This document shows positions 5,964 to 15,300 of a stretch of 64,000 nt of DNA, piece by piece. Both the position numbers and the translations under genes were made by a program. This DNA comes from Mucilaginibacter gossypiicola (GTDB taxonomy: Bacteria; Bacteroidota; Bacteroidia; Sphingobacteriales; Sphingobacteriaceae), in contig NZ_FOCL01000002.1 of the NCBI RefSeq assembly GCF_900110105.1, positions 947,620 through 1,011,619 on the forward strand, given 5' to 3'. The notes beneath the pieces are model-generated. The model had not been told where the DNA came from, ran no database searches, and saw only the letters and a list, made by a program, of their open reading frames with translations. Numbering within the stretch: position 1 is the stretch's first letter; each line of letters opens with the position of its first letter.

Positions 5964-7778
5964 TTAAGCCGCTTTTTTCAAGGTATAGCAGAGCTTATCT
6001 ATGATAAACCCGTTCTCAGTTTTGTTCACTTTGCACTCTCTCATTTCAAATAATCCCATGCTATTGAGGTCTTCAGCTTTAGCTTTTTTAATATTGCCAG
6101 TGTGGGCTTGGATATTAAATTGGTTATACAGCCTTTGCAGCGTTTGTTTGATTTCTTTTTTACTATATCTGTTGTTTAGCTTGAATGTATCAATAAGCAT
6201 TAGCCGTAGCTTAGCCTCCTGATTCTTGTTGCTCTTCTCTATGAGTGCGTTTTTCATGGCTTTGTCGTCGTAGTTTAATGTTATAATTTCATTTACACCA
6301 AGAATTTCTATGGCTTGAAAAAGCAATTCGAAGTCAGCTTTATATTTAACCATAGTTGCATTGGCCGCTTGGAAGTTGTATTTAGCAGGGTGTTCTCGCC
6401 ATTCGATTACTTGATCGATAATCTGTTTATTTATTTCAGCTGAGGTTTTCTTCGTGGTTATTATTGGTGTAAAGTCAAACATCTGAATGTCTACATCGTA
6501 GTTCAACGACTTCCATGTAGCTTCGATGGTTGCTAAGCTATTGTAATGTTGCTTACAAAACTTGGTACAGATGATCTGATCGTGTTTATATGTGTTAATA
6601 GAAGCAACGTTATCTGCGTCAAATTTCGAAAACGGCGTTATCATGGCTTTCAACAATCCATCAGCTTCCATTCCATCTGTTTTACAATCTTCAATATACC
6701 TGTTGTAAGCAACGATATATTTGTTTGCACTGTAAATACAGTTTGCCTGAACCTCTTTAAAGCTTTGCATTCCGTTTGCACCAAAGTTGTTTGTTATATG
6801 ATATATTTTGTGGGGAGATACTTTTAACCGACCTACTGCCTGATATCCCTTGAATGGTATACCGATGAGAGAATGTGGAATGCTAACGTCTGTCACCAAT
6901 ATCAACGTGGCCATTTCATCGTCTTTCAAATCCCATCCCTCGTTATATCTACAACTGAAGAAGTTGAATTTTTTGTATTCAGATTCTATTGGGTGAGCTT
7001 GGAAATATTTACTCTCTTCGCCAAGGTTAACCATGTTTCGTTCTTCGTCTCTGCAGTATATGTTAACGTCACTAATTCCAGAGGCCCTAATTGCTTCTCC
7101 ACTTTCAGTTACGGTGTTGAAAAAAATGTATACCCTGCCTGGAAACATTTCAGGATGGGTAAGCATATAGTTTAAAACAGATCTCGGTTTGCTGTCATTT
7201 ACGATTGTAATCTTTCCGAAAGTTTCACTATATCTTAGCTTGTAATGCTGCTCATTTGCAAATCGCGGATCGCTATATTCAAAGGGTGTAGCTGAACCAA
7301 ACGCCCTATTCTTGAATTTCCAAACCCAATCACCGCGAAAAGGAATCAATATATCATTTCGAAATGGCTCTGTTGCAAAGCAATGATGTTCGTCTACGTA
7401 AAGAAAAAAGTAGTCGAGGAGCCATTTAAGCTTCTTAATCATTATAGCGGCCTTAATGACTTTTCCAAAGCTTTCAGGGGTAGTTAGAATTCGTTTATAT
7501 GGTTCGTCTGATTGGAGATATACCGCAACGTCATCAGCGGTAACGCCCTCCTTAACAGCAAATAGATTAAGATAGGGGTAATTTAATGTGGCGTCGTCTA
7601 TAATAGATGTCCCTGGTAGGATATTAATGCTGTGTCTTTCATCATGAAAACTCGTATATGTAATACCTACTCTTGTTTTTGTTTTATCTATGACTCCGTT
7701 GGGGATGCGTTTATCTTAGAATGCGACATTAAATTTGTCGCCTAATTTTAGGTCTTTGTAAGTTACTTTGCTTGACAT
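5964..7778 (-). pseudogene. SF2 helicase-like gene interrupted by an in-frame stop
   Basis: From an ATG at 7776-7778 the frame reads MSSKVTYKDLKLGDKFNVAF and then TAA (7716-7718). The same frame resumes at once with DKRIPNGVIDKTKT and stays open to 5964. A 492-residue product could begin at the internal ATG 7440-7442, but that would drop the first nucleotide-binding region. Helicase traits are LYVDEHHCF as motif II, RVYIFFNT as motif IV, FFSCRYNEGWDL as motif V and YQAVGRLKVS as motif VI. The usual glycine-rich Walker A is replaced by TRVGITYT. I recall a Bacteroidota family of mobile-element helicases with the same IPNG.IDK start. The stop could be a real nonsense mutation or a base-call error. 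Confidence 0.65.
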
Positions 7779-7818
7779 TTCAGGTATTAATTAAAGCTGC
7801 TCTATCTTTAATTAGGTA

Positions 7819-7849
7819 GTATCTGTAAGATGGTGGATGTATCTGTAAG
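7819..7849. repeat. Two 11-base direct repeats, 20 bases apart
   Basis: GTATCTGTAAG occurs at 7819-7829 and 7839-7849. The 20-base period puts both copies on one face of the helix. They lie about 40-70 bases upstream of the helicase-like ATG and could be operator half-sites. Confidence 0.45.
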
Positions 7850-7994
7850 CCGGTCGAGAATTTTAGGAAATCGAGAGCAAAATAAAAGATCAGTGGTTAA
7901 ACTGACCCTTTGAGCCTTAATCGTGAATAGATGTCGACCTGTGAAATGTTATATAAAGATACGAAAAAAAAAGTGCCCTTCAAAATGCAATGTC

Positions 7995-8021
7995 ATAGCA
8001 CTGAGAGTTTTACAGTGCTAT
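7995..8021. repeat. Perfect 9-bp inverted repeat
   Basis: ATAGCACTG (7995-8003) and CAGTGCTAT (8013-8021) flank a 9-base spacer. There is no T-run, so it is more likely a protein-binding site or RNA hairpin than a terminator. Confidence 0.5.
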
Positions 8022-8285
8022 AAATTCGAGTAAAACGTTATGTGAAATAAACTACAGCATGATACGACGGTCTTTAAGATGACATGTTGGCATTCGATAA
8101 CGTACTTTAGTTTATAAAATTGGGCTTGGCAAGCCAATTGATAAATGCCAGTTGGTTTAAAGGCATATTGATGCGATTTTAGATCTGTTCTTTGACTTAA
8201 CGGGAATCGCCAGCACCAGTTTGCTGTATAAATATGTTTGACAGTTGCACTTATAATCTCTAACTGGAAAGTGGGGCTTCATTTA

Positions 8286-8810
8286 ATGGCGATAGCCAAA
8301 AAATATATGAAAACAAATTTAAATCCAGAGGGGTTAGAGCCCTCAATAGAACAAAATGTTGTTAATGCTGAAGCTATTACTTATGATAGTTTAACAGTTC
8401 TGCAAAAGCAGAGAGTAGATTATCTAAAGCCCATGATTGGAGATCATGCTATTAAAGTTGTTTATAACTTGGATAAGCGTGGCCCTAACTCATGGATTGT
8501 TGTTTACGAGAAAGTTGCCAAAATTCACAAAGCAACTTACGATGAGCAACGCTATCAGGATGCTGTCATTGAAAACATTGAAGTAGGTAATGAATATTTA
8601 CATGCTGACTTGATAGGAATATTTAGCCAAGTGAGAGGTGATCTCAAATTACAGCCCTACCTAACAAATCTGAAACGTAATTGCGAAAACGATTTGTACG
8701 GGTTGTTTCTTGTAAAAGAAACATACTCGATTGAAACAATCGATGGCAAAGAGAAGAAGACAGCAATTGGTTATAAAATTATTGCTTGTCTCAAGCCTGA
8801 TAGTGAATAA
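8286..8810 (+). CDS. Hypothetical protein of the element
   Basis: The start MAIAKKYMKTNL (8286) is preferred because the frame upstream to 8238 reads like non-coding sequence; an ATG at 8307 is also possible. The product, about 174 residues, is acidic and soluble, with HADLIGIFSQVRGDLKLQPY and a C-terminal strand pair around KKTAIGYKIIACL. It is followed by a strong terminator and faces the integrase gene tail to tail. I do not recognise a family. Confidence 0.55.
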   Translation: MAIAKKYMKTNLNPEGLEPSIEQNVVNAEAITYDSLTVLQKQRVDYLKPMIGDHAIKVVYNLDKRGPNSWIVVYEKVAKIHKATYDEQRYQDAVIENIEVGNEYLHADLIGIFSQVRGDLKLQPYLTNLKRNCENDLYGLFLVKETYSIETIDGKEKKTAIGYKIIACLKPDSE

Positions 8811-8848
8811 CAATTAATTGAAAGATTCCCATTAAGTTATTGATCAAG

Positions 8849-8880
8849 GCAAGCCAACAAAACGTTGGCTTGCTTCTTTT
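8849..8880 (+). terminator. Intrinsic terminator
   Basis: GCAAGCCAAC (8849-8858) and GTTGGCTTGC (8864-8873) form a perfect 10-bp stem with a 5-base loop, followed by TTCTTTT. It ends the gene at 8286-8810 and lies before the convergent integrase gene. Confidence 0.8.
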
Positions 8881-8898
8881 ACAATCGTCTTATTACTA

Positions 8899-10215
8899 TT
8901 ACACATCGAACATCTTATTCTCCCATGTTTCAATTACTCCCCTTTCAAATTCATCGAGGTAGGTTTGGGTTTGCTCTTGCGTCGCATGCCCCAATGCTTC
9001 TGTAATGTATGCTGTATTAGCACCAGATCGTTTTAATCCTGTTGCATAAGTGTGTCGCCCTACGTTCGTTGTGAGTTTCAATGAGGGTTCATCGATTTGT
9101 TCAGCAAGCTTTTTCAGTGCGTGATTCACAGCACTAAGCGCTGTTTTCTTCCTTGTGTATTGCTGCTTTAAGGTAATATGAATTGTAGTGTCCAAAATGG
9201 GGAATACAAAGCCACCAGGAACTTTATAGTTCGCTTTAAAGTAGTTGAGTATAGCGCCGTTGTGTTCATTAATCGGTATTTCAAACTGACCTCGGGTTTT
9301 GCGACGGACATAAGTTATATGCGTATCTGAAATATCGCTCCATTTGAGGTAACTGATATCAACGAAGTTCATACCTCTGCTATAGTAGCTGAAAAGGAAG
9401 TATTGTTGAGCGAAGTAGAGCCATGAACCAGGTACAAGGCTGAGAGCTTTGAGTTTAGTTATCTTGTCCAATGTGATAGCTATCTTCTTCGTTTTGCTAT
9501 CAAGCCGTTTGTTGACTGAGTACTTCTTTTCACCGAAAGGATAATCTTCCGGCTTTAACAGTTTATCTTCAATAGCTTGGTTAATAACCCGTTGAATGTT
9601 GCGCATCTTGACACTGATGGTTGTGTCCTTATTCTTTCGCTCATTCCTTGACCAGTATTCAAGGCTCTCTAAGAAACGAACATTAACGTCCTTAAGTAAC
9701 GCATCTGGCCTGAACTTCTTAAGCATACGTTGAACCTCGTATGTCAAGCCCGACAAACCAACCCGGCCTTGTTCATCAAGTAATTTAATTTGTTGATCAT
9801 AGTAGGTCTGCACCGTTATTTGTAAAGGTTGCTCTATTACATTTATAGGTTCAAGATATTCTTTCCTTACTTCTTTTTGTTTTAGATCGGCTTCAAAGTA
9901 CTCAAAACTAAATGGAAGGTTTTTTTCATCGTACCGTTTAAGAATATTGCGGGCATCATTTAGCTTCGCCCTTAAAGTCTCATTGCATTCTTTATATAGT
10001 GTAAAGCTCTTCCGAAACTTACCCAATCCATTGTCTTCAGGTTTAGCTGCAATCCAGTCTTCTGCTGTACATTTAAAAGGCAGTGACTGATCGGTGATCA
10101 ATGTAGAGATAGAAAAGTACTTTTGTTTTTTTCCTTGGGATACTCTTAGGGCAATCGCATATTCGCCGTTGTTGAGTTTGTAGGTTGTGTTTAATACGAT
10201 AGCTACTGTAGCCAT
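8899..10215 (-). CDS. Tyrosine recombinase / integrase
   Basis: The 438-residue protein has the Bacteroidota integrase layout: an N-terminal arm-binding region, a SAM-like core-binding domain (about 130-225) and a C-terminal catalytic domain. Catalytic positions are R280 (YYSRGMNFVD), K306 (RRKTRG), R387 (NVGRHTY), H410 (LGHAT) and nucleophile Y419 (QTYLDEF). The first histidine of the usual HxxR is asparagine (N384), a substitution tolerated in several family members. The gene starts 149 bases from the 3' end of tRNA-Pro and reads away from it, so it very probably catalyses integration of this element there. Confidence 0.92.
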   Translation of the reverse strand: MATVAIVLNTTYKLNNGEYAIALRVSQGKKQKYFSISTLITDQSLPFKCTAEDWIAAKPEDNGLGKFRKSFTLYKECNETLRAKLNDARNILKRYDEKNLPFSFEYFEADLKQKEVRKEYLEPINVIEQPLQITVQTYYDQQIKLLDEQGRVGLSGLTYEVQRMLKKFRPDALLKDVNVRFLESLEYWSRNERKNKDTTISVKMRNIQRVINQAIEDKLLKPEDYPFGEKKYSVNKRLDSKTKKIAITLDKITKLKALSLVPGSWLYFAQQYFLFSYYSRGMNFVDISYLKWSDISDTHITYVRRKTRGQFEIPINEHNGAILNYFKANYKVPGGFVFPILDTTIHITLKQQYTRKKTALSAVNHALKKLAEQIDEPSLKLTTNVGRHTYATGLKRSGANTAYITEALGHATQEQTQTYLDEFERGVIETWENKMFDV

Positions 10216-10263
10216 AACTGTTGAATGTTATGACGATTTACAGCATATCAAAGGGGAAAAGCT

Positions 10264-10284
10264 ACCGTATACTGAACCGTATAC
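10264..10284. repeat. 9-base direct repeats between integrase and tRNA
   Basis: ACCGTATAC occurs at 10264-10272 and 10276-10284, a 12-base period. Short direct repeats beside an integrase gene are the usual form of arm-type integrase binding sites. Confidence 0.5.
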
Positions 10285-10304
10285 CTGGTGCTTCAAAAGC
10301 AAAA

Positions 10305-10345
10305 GAAGCATACTCAAATGGTTTAAAATCCATTAAATATGCTTC
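10305..10345. repeat. Inverted repeat next to the attachment site
   Basis: GAAGCATA (10305-10312) pairs with TATGCTTC (10338-10345), and inside it AATGG (10317-10321) pairs with CCATT (10330-10334). It ends 19 bases from the tRNA 3' end. It could be a core or accessory site of the attachment region, or a hairpin ending the tRNA transcript. Confidence 0.5.
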
Positions 10346-10363
10346 CTATTACTTCTCTTCAAG

Positions 10364-10437
10364 TCGGGATGGCGGGATTCGAACCCACGACCTCCAGCAC
10401 CCCATGCTGGCGCGATACCGGGCTACGCTACATCCCG
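10364..10437 (-). tRNA. tRNA-Pro (anticodon GGG)
   Basis: The minus strand folds as a 74-base cloverleaf: acceptor CGGGATG/CATCCCG with discriminator A, D-arm GCGTAGCCCGGTATCGC, anticodon arm CCAGC-ATGGGGT-GCTGG (anticodon GGG), and T-arm GTGGG-TTCGAAT-CCCGC. The C1-G72 pair is typical of bacterial tRNA-Pro. CCA is not encoded. The 3' end faces the integrase gene and is the presumed attachment site of the element. Confidence 0.95.
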
Positions 10438-10457
10438 ATTAATGTTTAGCCGGGTTA

Positions 10458-10488
10458 CAAATATAATTGTTGTTGGTATAATTCAAAA
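10458..10488 (-). promoter_or_regulatory. Promoter of tRNA-Pro
   Basis: On the minus strand TTTTG (10488-10484) is followed after 18 bases by TATATTTG (10465-10458), an exact TAnnTTTG box. Transcription would begin about 14 bases before the tRNA. Confidence 0.65.
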
Positions 10489-10541
10489 TCCGGAGATCAA
10501 AAAGCAACAGGCGGTTTTATGCTAAAAAGAAAGCCAAACAG

Positions 10542-11255
10542 TTACTTTTTTACTAACGGCGGGGTATAAGTAAGCGCAAACGTCCCGAAAAGCCTTATTG
10601 GTGCTCCGTGTTCGTTATATTGAACCCGGCCAGCCGACTTAATTTCTTTGGGTTGGCTACCGTCTAAAGGATTAATAACATAGGTCATTGAAAATTCTGC
10701 ACCTGTTTTAAATGATTTTTCAATTGCATCAATAACAGCCTGGCGGTAACGCACATCAATAACCGTGACTGCTTCATCAAAAACTGGTTTTGCGTTTGCC
10801 GGGAAACCGCGAAGCCGCAAACCATATTCTGAAAGCGTAACCACCCGGCTACTAAAATCCAGCGACCAGTCCCACAGCGTATGGTCATACTCAATGGTTA
10901 ACTCAAGACTATCCAATATTTCTGATAACTGGTCGTTAAGCCTGTCCGATTTCATATACGAAAGCTCTAACTCTTCGCCCAATGTTAAAAGTTCATTTTT
11001 CAATACCTCTATTTCATTGTTTAAATCGGCGTTTGTTTTAGGCTCGTTGCTATCTGCAGCTGGCAGCATGGCCCCATCTTTTTCACCTGGTAATCCCAAC
11101 GCGGGCTGTATCTTATAGGTCTTTTTTCGGCGGGTTAAAAAAATATTGATATATATAAGACCAAATATGCTGGTGTAAAATAAAATATTTTGCCAAATGC
11201 TGCCTACGCTTAAATAGTTCAATATGTGGGTATTGAGGTGGATCGGAACGGTCAT
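10542..11255 (-). CDS. Membrane-anchored coiled-coil PAS protein without output domain
   Basis: The 237-residue protein has an N-terminal membrane helix (about 20-42, ending in TRRKK), a coiled coil (about 75-120), and a C-terminal PAS domain of the PAS_3 type with LWDWSLDFSSRVVTLSEYGL and a final RLFGTFALTYT strand. No kinase, cyclase or HTH follows, so it probably senses a ligand and works through a partner. It stands alone beside tRNA-Pro. The PAS call is by fold pattern; the cofactor cannot be told. Confidence 0.65.
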   Translation of the reverse strand: MTVPIHLNTHILNYLSVGSIWQNILFYTSIFGLIYINIFLTRRKKTYKIQPALGLPGEKDGAMLPAADSNEPKTNADLNNEIEVLKNELLTLGEELELSYMKSDRLNDQLSEILDSLELTIEYDHTLWDWSLDFSSRVVTLSEYGLRLRGFPANAKPVFDEAVTVIDVRYRQAVIDAIEKSFKTGAEFSMTYVINPLDGSQPKEIKSAGRVQYNEHGAPIRLFGTFALTYTPPLVKK

Positions 11256-11701
11256 GATAGGGCAGCGGTTAAATTAATGCAAGATAATAATTAACTATAC
11301 GCTTAACAACCCGTTAAAACACCTATTTTATATTAATTTATTTTATGACAATTAACTTACGATTAATGAATTGGAAACGGAGAGGCATAACTTCGCCGCA
11401 AGTTAGTGCGCTAATCCCGGCCCTTTTTGAGGAGTTCAAAGCTCTGATATTGCCTGCCCGACAGCAAAAAATTCTACTGCTCCGGATATAATTTTTATAC
11501 AAAAAAACAGTTCTATATTTTATCTGTAAACCTGTTTTAATATCCGCTGGTATAATCATTCATTTATAATACAAATGGGCGTTTGCAATAGTTATGCTAT
11601 TGTAATTAACGTGCTAACCGGCTATTATTCAACGTTTATAAGCAAAAGCCTATTGTTATTTTATTAACAGCTATGTATCTTGTTTGCTCCCTTAATAAAT
11701 T
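11256..11701. other. Gene-free stretch
   Basis: This 446-base gap is AT-rich. A 73-codon minus-strand frame at 11338-11559 has no recognisable feature and looks spurious. It should hold the control regions of the two divergent flanking genes. Confidence 0.5.
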
Positions 11702-12142
11702 ATGAACAGGTCATTTACATATAGCTTAAAAGTTTGGTTGCTGATGGTGATCATAGCTCCGTTGCTGCACCTTGTGCTATCCTGGTTTATGATCGAAAGC
11801 CCCGAAATAAGCCTTATTGATGAAATAAAAAAGGATTATATCATTTTTGCAGATATGATCCTCCTGGTTACTATTCCCTTTGCCTTTGTATTTTGGATAG
11901 CGGTATACTCCTTGTCAAAGAAAAAGGATCCGTTTTACATAAAGCAGTTTTTAACCACGGCTATCCTCATAATTACCATGTTACCCTTTTTTGAGTTGCT
12001 TTTCGAAAAAAATGTTTCGGCAGTAACTTCAATCGCAGTAATTATATTCCCTTATTCAATTACAGGTATAGCCGGAATTTGGCTGCATAAATTGGAGCCT
12101 GCCGGGGCAGACGAAGAAGAAGCGGTTGAAGAGGTTGAATAG
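11702..12142 (+). CDS. Four-helix integral membrane protein, unknown function
   Basis: The 146-residue product has membrane segments near residues 10-30, 48-72, 84-103 and 108-127, then a short acidic tail (GADEEEAVEEVE). The even number of helices puts both ends on the same side. No family recognised. It stands alone, 205 bases before DUF4175. Confidence 0.65.
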   Translation: MNRSFTYSLKVWLLMVIIAPLLHLVLSWFMIESPEISLIDEIKKDYIIFADMILLVTIPFAFVFWIAVYSLSKKKDPFYIKQFLTTAILIITMLPFFELLFEKNVSAVTSIAVIIFPYSITGIAGIWLHKLEPAGADEEEAVEEVE

Positions 12143-12347
12143 TTTGGTCCCCTAAATTTTTCTCCATGACATTGTTAAATGTTATGCATTATCAACAAAG
12201 CAGCACAATCAACTTTTATTTGTCATAAACAGTTAACATTTTATTATTATTGCTTTAATTTTTAACTTAAACCAACGCGTATTATATATAATACATAGCT
12301 TTCGCGTTTAATAAAGCGTGTGTAGTTAACGTTTTTTCACCCGTAGT

Positions 12348-15300
12348 ATGGCCTCGACAGAAAATTATGAACTTTTGCTTGGCAAAATCAATACTTTCAC
12401 CCGGAAGTATTACTTCAATAACTTTCTGCGCGGATTAATATTTTTAGGTGCCGGTCTGTTCTCCGCTTATGTGGTTATTACCCTGAGCGAATATTTTGGC
12501 AATTTCAGTATCCTGTTGCGTACCATCCTTTTTTACTTTTTTATCCTGCTCAATACAGTACTGGTTTGCTGGCTGGTTTTACCATCATTGCTGGCCTGGC
12601 TTAAATTGGGCAAAACGTTAACGCATGATGAAGCGGCCGAAATTATAGGCAGGCATTTTAACGATGTACATGACAAACTGCTCAACACCCTGCAACTTAA
12701 AAAGCTTGCTGCCGAAGATGAAAGCCACCGTGCATTGATTGAAGCCAGTATCGATCAAAAAATAGAGGCGCTTAAACCGGTAAGTTTTCCCTCGGCCATT
12801 AATCTTAAAGAGAATACAAAATATTTAAAATGGGCGCTCGGTCCGCTGGGGGTAATTATCATCATTGCATTTGCTGCGCCATCGGTACTAACCGAAAGTA
12901 CAAAAAGACTGATCAGGCATAACGAGTATTTTGTGCCAGCCGCTCCGTTCAAATTTATTGTGCTGAATAAAACACTGTCGGTTGTTCAGGGAAACGATTT
13001 AAAACTCGACCTAAAACTGGAAGGAGATAAGCTCCCTGCCGATGTTTATGTTGAAACAGGTGAAAACACTTTTAAATTGGATAAAGACAACATCAGCCGT
13101 TTTCATTATCAGTTTAGTAATCTGCAGCAAAACACGCGTTTTAAATTTTCGGGCAACGGGTTCAGCTCGGCGGTTTACGAAATTAAAGTAAACCAGAGGC
13201 CGGCGCTGTTGCATTTTGATGTTGAACTGAACTATCCGGGCTATCTCCATAAAAAAAATGAAAGATTGCTAAACGCTGGTGATTTGACAATACCTGCCGG
13301 TACAACAGTAAGCTGGCAATTGCATACCCAATATGCAAGTGCGCTCATGTTTGATATGAACGGGCAAAGTCACCCAGCCGTGCAAAACGGAGCCGACTTA
13401 TTTGAACACCGCGAACGGGTATTGAAAAATTCGATCTATAAGCTTTTGCCGGTTAATGCACTGGTGAACCAAAGTGATTCGGCCATATACCGCATCAATG
13501 TTGTTACTGACGAAGCTCCAGCTATCTCGGTTGATGAAAAGCCCGATTCGGTAAGTATGAAAGCGTTTTACTTTAACGGTAAAATCCAGGATGATCATGG
13601 TTTTTCATCGCTAACGTTTCATTATACAATCGAAGCAGCAGGCAACAACAAGGCAAAAGAATTTACCAAAAAAGTTAATGCAGACCTGGCCCAAACCCAA
13701 ACCGATTTCTTTTACTATTGGAACCTGAAGGAGATGGGCATTAATCCCGGCGACCATGTAAGCTACTTTTTTGAGGTTGCTGATAATGACGAAGTGACCG
13801 GACACAAAACAGCGCGTACAGCAAAACATACACTAAATGTCCCTGATAACAAGGAGATTAACCAACAGTTAAATGCCGGGACAAAAGCGATAAAAGAAAA
13901 AATGCAATCTGCCATTAAGCTGGCCGGGCAGGTTGAACGCGATGCGCAAAAGCTAAATCAGACCCTGCTCAATAAAAATGCACTGTCGTTTGATGAGAAA
14001 AAGCAGGTGGAAGACCTGATGCAAAAACGGAAAGACCTGGAAGATTTAGTAAAAGATATCCAGGCAGATAACAAGAAGAATTTATACAACCGCCAGGAAA
14101 ACCAGCAGCAAACAGAAGAGATCATGGCAAAGCAAAAACAGATAGAAGACCTGTTTAATAATGTGCTTGATCAAAAAACAAAAGAGTTGCTTCAAAACCT
14201 GCAGCAATTGTTAAATGAACAACAGAAAGATGCTACACGCGACGAATTATCCAAAATGCAGATGGATAATAAATCGTTAAAAAAGGAATTGGACAGGGTA
14301 TTGGAGCTTTATAAAAAGCTTGAATTTGAACAAAAGCTCAACCAAAACCTCGATCAGCTGAACAAGCTGGCCGATGAGCAGCAAAAGTTATCGGAACAAA
14401 CCAAGCAACCCGGGGCCGATCAAAAGAGTCTGCAGCAACAGCAGGATAAGCTGAGGCAGGATTTTCAGGATGTGAAAAAGGGCTTTGATGAATTACAGAA
14501 AACCAACGACCAGGCCGAACGTAAATCCGACTTTCAAAACCCCGAAAAAGAAACAAAAGATATCGAACAGCAGATGGATCAAAGCTCCGGCGATCTGCAA
14601 AAAAAGGATAACTCAAAGGCTTCAAAATCACAGCAGCAGGCAGCAAAACAAATGAAAGAGCTTGTCGCTAAAATGCAGAAAGACAGCGACGAAGGCGAAT
14701 CGAAAGAGAATGCTGTTGATGCCCAGCAACTGAGGGAGTTGTTAAAGAGCCTGGTTAACAGTTCATTTAATCAGGAAAAACTGATGCAGACGCTAAAAAA
14801 CACTAACCCTACAGATCCATCATATGTTACGCTGTCGCAAAGTCAAAAGGATATTAAAGACAACCTGAAAACGGCTGAAGACAGCCTGTATGCCATCAGC
14901 AGAAGGGTGCCGCAGATCCAGTCGACAGTGAATAAGGAGATCACGAGTATCAATGAGCATATTGACCAGGCGCTCGAGTTTCTGGGCGACAGGCGCACGC
15001 TTGAGGCAAACCGCAACCAGCAATACGCCATGACATCCATGAACAACCTGGCCCTCATGCTGAGCGAAGCGCTTGAGCAAATGCAAAAAATGATGAATAA
15101 AGGTGGTAAAGGAGGAAAGGGGAAACAACAGTCAATCTCGCAATTGGCAAAAATGCAGCAGCAGCTAAATCAGAATATGCAAAAGGCCCGCGAACAGATG
15201 CAGCAGCAAGGCAACCAGGGGAAAGGCCAGCAGGGAAATAGCGGCAATATGAGCGAGCAGTTTGCTAAAATGGCACGTCAGCAGCAGGTGATACGTCAGG

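Larger units (their letters stand above)
7779..8285. other. Intergenic region upstream of the helicase-like gene
   Basis: This 507-base gap holds the GTATCTGTAAG direct repeats and a perfect 9-bp inverted repeat. Otherwise I see no gene. It is the divergent control region between the leftward helicase-like gene and the rightward gene at 8286. Confidence 0.5.
1..10363. mobile_element. Right end of an integrated element (island or ICE/IME) inserted at tRNA-Pro
   Basis: A tyrosine recombinase gene begins 149 bases from the 3' end of a tRNA-Pro gene, and everything to its left is AT-rich accessory DNA: hypothetical genes, a HEPN/ParA pair, a methylase fragment, a broken helicase and structured non-coding DNA. 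To the right of the tRNA the genes are ordinary Bacteroidota chromosome. Integrases of this family commonly recombine into the 3' ends of tRNA genes and restore the tRNA, so the right boundary is placed at about 10363. The second boundary, which should carry a copy of the tRNA 3' end, is not in the window. No relaxase, coupling protein or mating-pore gene is seen here, so I cannot tell a conjugative element from a passive island. Confidence 0.75.

Noticed and set aside
10221..10442. 73-codon plus-strand frame
   Set aside because: It is the antisense of tRNA-Pro plus the attachment region; the DGGIRTHDLQHPML-type end is a well-known false product of tRNA genes.
11338..11559. 73-codon minus-strand frame
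   Set aside because: No features, unusual composition, no family resemblance.
14338..14646. 102-codon minus-strand frame in DUF4175
   Set aside because: Shadow of the glutamine/lysine-rich coiled coil; composition follows the opposite strand.
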